Shown one piece after another: positions 50,440-57,432 of a DNA stretch of 64,000 bases. The notes beneath the pieces are model-generated. The model made no database searches. It had not been told where the DNA came from and saw only the letters and a list, made by a program, of their open reading frames with translations. The stretch is from JADLHS01 sp964594985. GTDB taxonomy: Bacteria; Verrucomicrobiota; Verrucomicrobiia; Limisphaerales; JADLHS01. The DNA lies in assembly GCA_964594985.1 (NCBI GenBank), contig CAZQNQ010000004.1, forward strand, positions 62,001 through 126,000, read 5' to 3'. How positions within the stretch are numbered: the stretch's first letter is position 1; every line of letters starts with the position of its first letter. A program made the position numbers and the translations under genes.

Positions 50440-52134
50440 TCAGCGAAAAAGGAAATAGAGTACCACGAAGGTCGCCAGCACGAGCACGGTGACGACGCGG
50501 TAGTTACCCAGGCCGCGCCCGCCGGCTTCGCCGCGCAACGGTTCGCGCCAGCTTTCCCAGACGAGCAGGCGGGCTTCCGCCTTGAGCGGCTCGGGAAAGA
50601 GGAGGCTGGTGACAACCATGATCACCAGACAGGCGACCAGCAGCACAAACGCGATGAACATGAAGTCGCCGCGATAGATGTTGTTCCAATCGAGCAGGAA
50701 CGTCACGAGACCAAGCCCCATGCCGAGGACGAGCGTGATGAATGCGGATTTGCCCGAAGCGCGCTTCCAGAAAACACCGAGCAGAAACACGGCGGTGATC
50801 GGTGGCGCAACGTAGCTGATGAGCTTGTTGATGCCTTCGAAAATCGTGGTGTAGTGGCCGAACAACGGCGAGGCGACGATGGCGAGGATTGTGCCGATGA
50901 CCGTGGTGATCTTGCCGATGCGTACGAGCTTGAGATCGCTGATGTCGGGCTTGTGACGCTTGAACAAGTCATACGCAACGAGGGTGGCGGTGGAGTTGAG
51001 CGCGGCGGAACAGGTTTGCATGGCGGCAGCAAGCATCGCGGCGGCCACGAGGCCTTTGAGTCCAACGGGCAATAGGTGCGTGATGAGAAACGTGTAGGTG
51101 TCGGCGGCGGTCGCCGGGGCGGCGCCGTTGAAAGCGTTTTTCTGAACGAGTGCCACGCAGATGACGCCGGGCAGCACGAAGAAGAACACTGGCCAGATTT
51201 TCAGGAACGCGCAGAACAGCGGACCGAGGCGGGCGTGTTTTTCATCCTTCGCTGCGAGCACGCGCTGCACGATGGTTTGATCGCAGCACCAATACCAGAT
51301 GCCCAGCACCGGATAGCCGAGCAGAATGGAATACCACGCCAGCCCGGACGGATCGCTTGCGTCGCGGGCCATGTTCAGGAAATTGCCCGTGCCCCAGGTG
51401 ACGTTGCTGTTGGCCACGCTGGCGAGCGGATGCGGATTTGACGCCAGCGTGTGGGCCAATTCCGTCCAGCCACCAATCTTCAAATAGCCAACGACCGTGA
51501 TGACCACTGCACCAACGAGGAGTAAAACGGTCTGCACGCTTTCGGTCCAAACCACCGCAAGCAAACCGCCGACCATCGTGTAGAGGCCGGTGAGCAAGCC
51601 CAACACGACGATGAACAACATCAGTGCGTCCACGCCGAAAATGGTTGCGCCGGGCGCCAGGCCGAGGATGCCGCGCAACACCCACGCCGCGGTGTAGAGC
51701 GCCACGCCCATGTGAATCACAATGGCGGAGAACAATGAGACGACGGAGAGCACGTCGCGGCAACCGCGGTTGAAGCGGCGTTCGAGAAAGTCCGGCAGCG
51801 TCGCCACCTTCGAGCGGAGATAGAGTGGCGCGAAGAACAGCGAAAGCAGGATCAACGTGAAACCCGCCATCCACTCGAAGTTACCGAAGACGAGGCCATA
51901 CTTGTACGCCGCCTCCGCCAGGCTCACAAGGTGAACGGTGGAGATGTTCGCGGCAAACATGGCCAACCCGATGACCGGCCAGGCCAGCGTGTTGCCCGCC
52001 AGAAAGTAATGTCCACCTTCGCCGCCGGTCTCGCCTTTACGTCGCATGAACCCCGCCGCCACTCCCAGCCCTACCACGCCAAGCAGATACACGGCGATGA
52101 TCCCCCAGTCCAAGTTGCTCAAAGGATTGTTCAT
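50440..52134 (-). CDS. Sodium/sugar symporter (SSS family, SGLT-like)
   Basis: A 564-aa inner-membrane sodium/sugar symporter. Family features: DWGIIAVYLLGVVGLGVAAG (TM1), HYFLAGNTLAWPVIGLAMFA with AANISTVHLVSLAEAAYKYG, IWYWCCDQTIVQRVLAAKD (highly typical of SGLT sugar carriers), and AAMLAAAMQTCSAALNSTAT with the Na2-site serines and threonines. It is the second gene of the fucose block, 6 bp after the GH29 gene and 3 bp before the mutarotase. L-fucose is therefore the most likely substrate. The other SSS protein at 7159 is only distantly similar. Confidence 0.92.
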   Translation of the reverse strand: MNNPLSNLDWGIIAVYLLGVVGLGVAAGFMRRKGETGGEGGHYFLAGNTLAWPVIGLAMFAANISTVHLVSLAEAAYKYGLVFGNFEWMAGFTLILLSLFFAPLYLRSKVATLPDFLERRFNRGCRDVLSVVSLFSAIVIHMGVALYTAAWVLRGILGLAPGATIFGVDALMLFIVVLGLLTGLYTMVGGLLAVVWTESVQTVLLLVGAVVITVVGYLKIGGWTELAHTLASNPHPLASVANSNVTWGTGNFLNMARDASDPSGLAWYSILLGYPVLGIWYWCCDQTIVQRVLAAKDEKHARLGPLFCAFLKIWPVFFFVLPGVICVALVQKNAFNGAAPATAADTYTFLITHLLPVGLKGLVAAAMLAAAMQTCSAALNSTATLVAYDLFKRHKPDISDLKLVRIGKITTVIGTILAIVASPLFGHYTTIFEGINKLISYVAPPITAVFLLGVFWKRASGKSAFITLVLGMGLGLVTFLLDWNNIYRGDFMFIAFVLLVACLVIMVVTSLLFPEPLKAEARLLVWESWREPLRGEAGGRGLGNYRVVTVLVLATFVVLYFLFR

Positions 52135-52140
52135 GGCGGA

Positions 52141-53463
52141 TTACTGCTTTGTGGCGACTGGCGATGCCACTTCTAGCGCGGGAATTTTCATGGCATCGCC
52201 ATCGAGCTGGAGCGCGACAATCGTGTCAGTCGCATCGCGTTGTCCGGGAGCAACTGAAATCTCAATTCCGCTTTCGGTCTGATGAACCTGGGCTGTTCCG
52301 CCCTGAAGCAATTTCGCACTGATGATCTTGGCCGGGATATTGGGCAGCTTCACCGCACCTTCCGGCCATTTCAGCACGTGGACGTAAATGGTGTTTCCCT
52401 TGCGGGTGCTGGCGAGGGATGGCGTCGGCTTCCACGGACCGCCGCGGGTGCCGTAGATGCTTTCACCGTTCTTGGCGAGCCAAGCGCCGACTTCCTTGAG
52501 GCGATCTGCCTGTTCGGGATCAATCACGCCGTCTGGTCGCGGCCCGACGTTGAGCAGAATGTTGCCATCGCCACCCGCGCCGCGAATGAGCATGTCCAGA
52601 CAGGCCGCGAGTGATTTCACGCCATCCTTTGGCCCGCCCCACGCCCAGTGGTCATGCGCGGAAAGGGTCATGCAGGATTCCCACAGGCGCTCCAGTTGGA
52701 ATTTGCCGATGCGCTGTTCGGGCGTGTCGTAATCGCCACCAGCGCCGGAGCGATCGTTGATGAGGATGTCGGGCTGAAGCTGGCGAACGAGCTTGATGGT
52801 ATTCGCGCCGCGTTGGCCGTACGGGGCCGGCATGTCGTTCCAGATGGTAAGCAACGGGCCGTAATTCTGGATCAGCTCGGCGGTCTGATTTTGCAGATAT
52901 TTTTCATAGGCGTCCAGATCGGACTTCTCACGTTTGACCTCGCCACCGGGGCTGGTGGTCGGCCAGTTGGGGTCATACCAGTCCGGCACGGAATAATACA
53001 CGCCAAATTCAAGGCCCTGTTTCCGGCACGCGGCGGCGAGTTCCTTGACCACGTCGCGCCGAAACGGCGTGTTCATGATGTTGTAATCCGTGAACTTCGT
53101 ATCCCAGAGGCAGAAGCCGTCGTGGTGCTTCGTTGTCAGCACGAGGTATTTCATGCCAGCAGCCTTGGCGAGGCTCACCCAGGCATCGGCATTGAAATTC
53201 GTGGGGTTGAATTTTTTGTAAAGGTGGTCATAGACCTCGACGGGTGTTTCCTTGCCGCGCGACCAGCCGATCTCTTTTTCCGTCAGGCTCACCGGTCCCC
53301 AGTGGATGAACATGCCGAAACGCAAGGAGCGCCAATGCGCGAGGGCCGCCGGATTGGCGGCCGGCCAGACGGTCGCGGGCCCCGCGTCAAGGGCCGCAAA
53401 AGTCCGCGCTCCGAGCAGAACCACTGCGGCGGCGAGCAGCGGCTTGATACGTTTGAAATTCAT
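52141..53463 (-). CDS. GH29 alpha-L-fucosidase
   Basis: A 440-aa secreted fucosidase with a signal peptide (LLAAAVVLLGARTFAALDAG). GH29 motifs: LRFGMFIHWGPVSLTEKEIG, LVLTTKHHDGFCLW, EFGVYYSVPDWYDP, and LLTIWNDMPAPY with the nucleophile Asp210. There are also RSGAGGDYDTPEQRIG and GGDGNILLNVGPRPDGVID. A short beta domain follows the barrel and there is no carbohydrate-binding module. The IWND nucleophile context and FxHWG start suggest a subfamily different from the GH29 at 40374. As first gene of the fucose block it probably defines the inducer source. A perfect palindrome lies 14 bp upstream of its start. Confidence 0.92.
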   Translation of the reverse strand: MNFKRIKPLLAAAVVLLGARTFAALDAGPATVWPAANPAALAHWRSLRFGMFIHWGPVSLTEKEIGWSRGKETPVEVYDHLYKKFNPTNFNADAWVSLAKAAGMKYLVLTTKHHDGFCLWDTKFTDYNIMNTPFRRDVVKELAAACRKQGLEFGVYYSVPDWYDPNWPTTSPGGEVKREKSDLDAYEKYLQNQTAELIQNYGPLLTIWNDMPAPYGQRGANTIKLVRQLQPDILINDRSGAGGDYDTPEQRIGKFQLERLWESCMTLSAHDHWAWGGPKDGVKSLAACLDMLIRGAGGDGNILLNVGPRPDGVIDPEQADRLKEVGAWLAKNGESIYGTRGGPWKPTPSLASTRKGNTIYVHVLKWPEGAVKLPNIPAKIISAKLLQGGTAQVHQTESGIEISVAPGQRDATDTIVALQLDGDAMKIPALEVASPVATKQ

Positions 53464-53476
53464 GCGGTGGATTGCG

Positions 53477-53494
53477 GCGTTAATAAATTAACGC
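53477..53494. promoter_or_regulatory. 18-bp perfect palindrome, candidate operator of the fucose operon
   Basis: GCGTTAATAAATTAACGC consists of two perfect 8-bp arms around AA. It lies 14 bp upstream of the first GH29 start, in the only sizeable gap before the fucose block. Length and symmetry fit a LacI-type operator, and the position would block transcription or translation initiation. A LacI-family gene is present in the window at 33181. No second perfect copy was found by eye; an ATTAACG half-site occurs near 45580 upstream of the MFS gene. Confidence 0.5.
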
Positions 53495-53615
53495 GCTGCT
53501 GGCTTTCCATAATCCAACCATCGGTTCGTGTTTCATTTCGGTTGAGAATTCACGGCAGGTTAATCACCGGCGAAACCAAACTAAATGGAACGGTCTTAGG
53601 CGGTCGAAGCGCTTG

Positions 53616-54512
53616 TTACTTCCAAGTCTTGTGTCGGTAACGTTCGCGCACGTACTGGTAGTCTACGCCCGAAGTGGGACCGGCAAAATAAAGGCCGCTT
53701 GGATTTCCCGAGCCGGACTTTACACCTGCGGCGATAATGCTCCCGGCAACCCACTTGTGCATCTCTACATGTCCGTCGGCGAACGCGAAGCTATTGGCAT
53801 TGCCGTGATAAATTGCCGGTGTATCTATCCAGGTGAAGGATCCCGCAGTGTAACCGACGGTCCACTGGACGACCCACGCGCCGTCGTTGTAGCCGCGAGG
53901 ATCGGCATCTTCCAAGGTGATAAACGTCATGGACGGGCTTTGAATTTCAGCCATTTTCAGATAAGGGCTATTTCCCCAGACTCCGCCTTGGCCACCCACA
54001 TTGTCGGTTTTCGAGTAACTGTCAAAGGCCCAGCCGTTGCCAGGTGTCCGGGTTTTGTAGCGTATGTCACCCGGGCAGTGATAGGAATTGGGAGTCCGGA
54101 TATACGCGGAGAGGTAATTATTGGTGGTCAAGGCGTCGCTAACCATGTGAGTGGCGGTCTCAGAGGCCACTCCAGTCCAAGGGGCACCTGGAGGAGGGGT
54201 CCAGAATCCGCCGCCAGCGGCATAGAAGTCCAATCGGCCATCGTTATCACCCTCATACATTTGATAGGCGAGGCCGATTTGGCGCTGGTTATTCAGATCG
54301 ACAGCCATGTAGCCCTTCTGCTTCGCCCTGCTCAAGGCTGGTAGGAGCATGGCAGCCAGAATGGCAATGATGGCAATCACCACCAGCAGCTCAATGAGAG
54401 TGAACGCGTCCCGATTGACAATTACTCCTTCGCCGTGTCCATCCCCCTGCGACTGGTCGTGCCAGCCCTTGGAGGCTTTTTCTTCCATTGCTTCAGATTG
54501 AATTGTTTTCAT
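53616..54512 (-). CDS. Prepilin-like secreted protein with H-x9-DG motif
   Basis: A 298-aa protein with an unusually long charged leader (ASKGWHDQSQGDGHGEG) before the pseudopilin N-terminus D-AFTLIELLVVIAIIAILAA. The prepilin site reads R-D-A-F instead of G-F, which may affect cleavage. The C-terminal part has YHCPGDIRYKTRTPGNGWAF and the complete H-x9-DG motif in HGNANSFAFADGHVE. The start at 54512 is chosen by analogy; an ATG at 54548 would add 12 residues. It lies about 70 bp downstream of two giant beta-strand-repeat protein genes, as the other pseudopilin does, and upstream of the fucose block. Confidence 0.83.
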   Translation of the reverse strand: MKTIQSEAMEEKASKGWHDQSQGDGHGEGVIVNRDAFTLIELLVVIAIIAILAAMLLPALSRAKQKGYMAVDLNNQRQIGLAYQMYEGDNDGRLDFYAAGGGFWTPPPGAPWTGVASETATHMVSDALTTNNYLSAYIRTPNSYHCPGDIRYKTRTPGNGWAFDSYSKTDNVGGQGGVWGNSPYLKMAEIQSPSMTFITLEDADPRGYNDGAWVVQWTVGYTAGSFTWIDTPAIYHGNANSFAFADGHVEMHKWVAGSIIAAGVKSGSGNPSGLYFAGPTSGVDYQYVRERYRHKTWK

Positions 54513-54584
54513 TTGCTGTAGGGGGTTATCAGAATGTTTGTATCTCATAGGAAGGATGCAGATAGACGAAAACTCAGCATTGGT

Positions 54585-57341
54585 TTACGGATAGACCAGC
54601 CGGTAAAAATTACACCTGCTCAACACATCCATCGGGAGCGTCACTGCATTATTCGTGGTCGTCCCCGCCACCGTCATCCAGTCGTTGGTATTGCCGCTAA
54701 TGCCATCGGTCAGGTAGTTCGTCTGAACCTCGAGCCGGTAGCCCGTGCAATCCGCAGGCCAGTTCAACGTCAGCATGTTTCCGTTCACGCTGTAAGTCAG
54801 GATCGGGGCCGTCTGGCTGGGCTGCTGCGTCACGGCTACCGTATAAATCCGCGCCTGGCTCTGGTCCTGCGCCGTTACTTTGATGGCCACGATGTTGAGC
54901 GGCGGAGCAAGCTTCAACGTCTGCGGCCCACTCGCCACGCCGTTAGTCAGGGGCACGAACGGCCCGTTGTTCAGGCTCAACGCCAACGTCGCGTTGGGGG
55001 CCACGCTCGTCGCCATTACTCGCACCGGGTTGTTCGCGAATGGATTGACCGCCGTGTAGTTCGTGGTGCCGGCGGCAAACCCAGGACTCAATGCCCCCGC
55101 CGGCGTGAAGGCCAAGTTTGCCAAAGCGTCGTTGGTGCTGGCCTCCGTGGGTGCCAAGCGGACAGTGATACTTCCATCAACGACCAGTTTGGTTGTATCC
55201 CAGATAAAATCCGATGCTAACGGGGGCAGATTGGAGGCAGCAAAAACACCGCCGTAACCGCCAGCCGCGAACAACTTGAAGGTATCACCATTGGCCAGTT
55301 GTTGCAGGTCGCTGGTGATATTGGTGACCACCAGTGTGCCGGCATAGCTAATGGCTCCCGCCCCCACGCTGATTTTGTCGCTGACCACTGTGCCGCCCGT
55401 CTTGGTGATCCGTAGGTAGTTCGTGCTGCCAGCACTCAATACTGGTGAACTGCCCAGCGTCAGCATCCCCACTACCGCACTGGCATCCGTCTCCATGCCG
55501 ACCGTCAGAGTTCCGCCGTTATTGACCGTCACCGTTCCATTGATCATCCCCACACCGCCGAGAACCCCATTGTTGTTCACAAGGACGGCGCTGCCGGATG
55601 CCAATGAGCCGCGGACCAGCAACACACCTTGGTTGACGGTGGTGCCACCGGTGTAGTTATTGGCATACGTCAGGACAAGTGTGCCGGCCCCGTTCTTGAT
55701 GAGACCGCCGTTATTGCGGACCGCGCCAACGAGGCCATTCAAGACGAGCGTGTTGCCAGCATCTATGTTAAACCAGGCGGGCACGACGTCGCGCGCGGAA
55801 ATGCCGATATTGATGGTGTTGGTGCCCGCCCCGGCAGAACTGATTCCGTAGGTATAAAAGTCCTGGGTGGTGGCGTTGCCAGCGATGGTCCAGCCGCCGG
55901 TGACAAATTGAATGCTGTTGATGGAGGTTTCGCCCGATGCCGCGGTCAGAGTGTGCGGGGCGAGGACCGCACCGTCAAAGTAGGCACCATTGCCGCTATC
56001 AATGTTGCCGGGCGGCGGGCCGGACGGGCTCCAATTGCTGGCGGCGCTCCAAAGGTTGTTGCCGTTGGCGTTGATCCAAGTGTAGCGACCCGGCACATTC
56101 ACCGGATAAAGCCCGTTGGAATATTTGCTGTTGCCGGTGTAGAGGTTCGCGGTACCGGCGGGGTTGACGACGCGAGCGCTGACCGCACCACCGGGAATGG
56201 TCAGAGGCAACTTACCATTCGGCGTGAGGCCGGAAAGGTTCACGGTTTGAACGACACCTCCCGTGCCATTCAGAAATTCCAGCGAAAATCCTGTCGCATC
56301 GTCGTTGCCAAGGTTCCAAGCGACCAGTTGAGAACTGGCGTTGACGGTGAGATGGATGACGGGTTTGAGAAAATAATCTTCAATGGCCTGGTCACAGGCG
56401 TTCAGCACGCTCGACCACACGGCCGGTATGAAGTTGTTCGTGACCGGTGCGAAGATCGCAATGCCGTTGGCTTCCGGCGCAACGAGGCGCACCAAGGCCA
56501 TGTCGGCCCGCACGGCGGCTTCATTAGTCAACGGTGCGGTGCCGGGCCAGATGCCCGAAATGGCCTGATTCTGTAATCCATAGGAGCGCACGGTCGCCCA
56601 GCGGCTCGAATGCAGATCCCATGTGCCGTAGTAATCCTCGATGAGAATTGTGACGTTGTTGGATTTGAGGACCGCGGCCCCGACGGCAAAATTTGTGCTG
56701 ATACCAGCAGACCACAGGTTGATGGAGTAGTTTGTGCCCCGCGCTTGTCGGACCATCGCGATCGCCTGAAGAATGGGATCTGCCGGAAACCCAGCGTCAC
56801 AAAAGAGTTCGTCAATTGCCATTCCACCGGCGGAGTAGGCATAGCTCCAGCCGTTGGTCCACTCGACGGCATTGGTCCAGTAATGCCCATCCCCGCCGCG
56901 CGAATAAACCTCGCCACCAGTCCAGTCCACTTGCTTGACGCCGCGCGCTTGCCAGGCGGAGTTCCGCTGCATCACGACGGTGACATTTGTTTGTACCGTG
57001 GTGCAATCCCACCAGTGGAAGGTCATCGGCCGGGTGGTCGCCCACAGGGTCTGTGTCGCCGTGCCAGAGCTGACGGTGTATTTGCCATAGCGGGTCGGTG
57101 TCCAGACAACCCTGCTCTGCGCGTTGGCCAGCAGTTGCGTAGTGCCGCCGTGCGAATCAGCGATGTTGATGATGCCGCCGTTGCCTAATCCCGGCACGGT
57201 GATCGTTACGCTCTGATTGGTGACCGGCATCGCAATCGAGAGCTGGATGCTGGCACCGTAGCCCGAGCTGCCGCCACACAAAACCAGCAGCGCCAAAATG
57301 CCCGTCGAAAGAATTGCGTTCTGGAAGGAGAGCCGTTTCAT
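54585..57341 (-). CDS. Giant secreted protein: unknown N-terminal domain plus beta-strand repeats and cadherin-like domain
   Basis: A 918-aa protein with a signal peptide (AILSTGILALLVLCGGSSGY, then GAS). About residues 30-420 contain a globular region without a recognised family: FHWWDCTTVQTNVTVVMQRN, GGMAIDELFCDAGFPADPIL and VTILIEDYYGTWDLHSSRWA. It looks like a possible TIM-barrel hydrolase preceded and followed by beta domains. About 430-720 are autotransporter-associated beta-strand repeats (GAGTLVLTYANNYTGGTTVN). About 735-820 is a cadherin-like beta sandwich (LAFTPAGALSPGFAAGTTNY). The last 70 residues are the shared C-terminal module ending FYRLVYP. A block of its repeat part is nearly identical to the next gene upstream, from which it is separated by a hairpin. 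Confidence 0.75.
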   Translation of the reverse strand: MKRLSFQNAILSTGILALLVLCGGSSGYGASIQLSIAMPVTNQSVTITVPGLGNGGIINIADSHGGTTQLLANAQSRVVWTPTRYGKYTVSSGTATQTLWATTRPMTFHWWDCTTVQTNVTVVMQRNSAWQARGVKQVDWTGGEVYSRGGDGHYWTNAVEWTNGWSYAYSAGGMAIDELFCDAGFPADPILQAIAMVRQARGTNYSINLWSAGISTNFAVGAAVLKSNNVTILIEDYYGTWDLHSSRWATVRSYGLQNQAISGIWPGTAPLTNEAAVRADMALVRLVAPEANGIAIFAPVTNNFIPAVWSSVLNACDQAIEDYFLKPVIHLTVNASSQLVAWNLGNDDATGFSLEFLNGTGGVVQTVNLSGLTPNGKLPLTIPGGAVSARVVNPAGTANLYTGNSKYSNGLYPVNVPGRYTWINANGNNLWSAASNWSPSGPPPGNIDSGNGAYFDGAVLAPHTLTAASGETSINSIQFVTGGWTIAGNATTQDFYTYGISSAGAGTNTINIGISARDVVPAWFNIDAGNTLVLNGLVGAVRNNGGLIKNGAGTLVLTYANNYTGGTTVNQGVLLVRGSLASGSAVLVNNNGVLGGVGMINGTVTVNNGGTLTVGMETDASAVVGMLTLGSSPVLSAGSTNYLRITKTGGTVVSDKISVGAGAISYAGTLVVTNITSDLQQLANGDTFKLFAAGGYGGVFAASNLPPLASDFIWDTTKLVVDGSITVRLAPTEASTNDALANLAFTPAGALSPGFAAGTTNYTAVNPFANNPVRVMATSVAPNATLALSLNNGPFVPLTNGVASGPQTLKLAPPLNIVAIKVTAQDQSQARIYTVAVTQQPSQTAPILTYSVNGNMLTLNWPADCTGYRLEVQTNYLTDGISGNTNDWMTVAGTTTNNAVTLPMDVLSRCNFYRLVYP
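55220..55625. repeat. Duplicated block shared with the neighbouring giant gene (copy 1)
   Basis: This part of the 918-aa gene is nearly identical at DNA level to about 59370-59765 in the 1371-aa gene. For example, the stretches before aaccccattg and aaccccggtg differ by only a few bases over roughly 140 bp. The encoded segment includes VLGGVGMINGTVTVNNGGTL and VGMETDASAV. It reflects recent duplication or gene conversion. Confidence 0.75.
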
Positions 57342-57395
57342 TGCATGTCTTGTGTGGTGATCGAGTTGCCCGAGGAAGCTCGTCGAGAAATCAAG

Positions 57396-57423
57396 CCCCA
57401 CCGGTCACTTCGGACCGGTGGGG
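57396..57423 (-). terminator. Strong hairpin between the two giant repeat genes
   Basis: Perfect 11-bp arms (CCCCACCGGTC and GACCGGTGGGG) enclose a 6-nt loop, starting 10 bp after the stop of the 1371-aa gene. On the minus strand the stem is followed by CTTGATTTCTC, a modest T-rich tail. It is likely an intrinsic terminator or RNA-processing hairpin. Confidence 0.75.
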
Positions 57424-57432
57424 CAGACGCTT

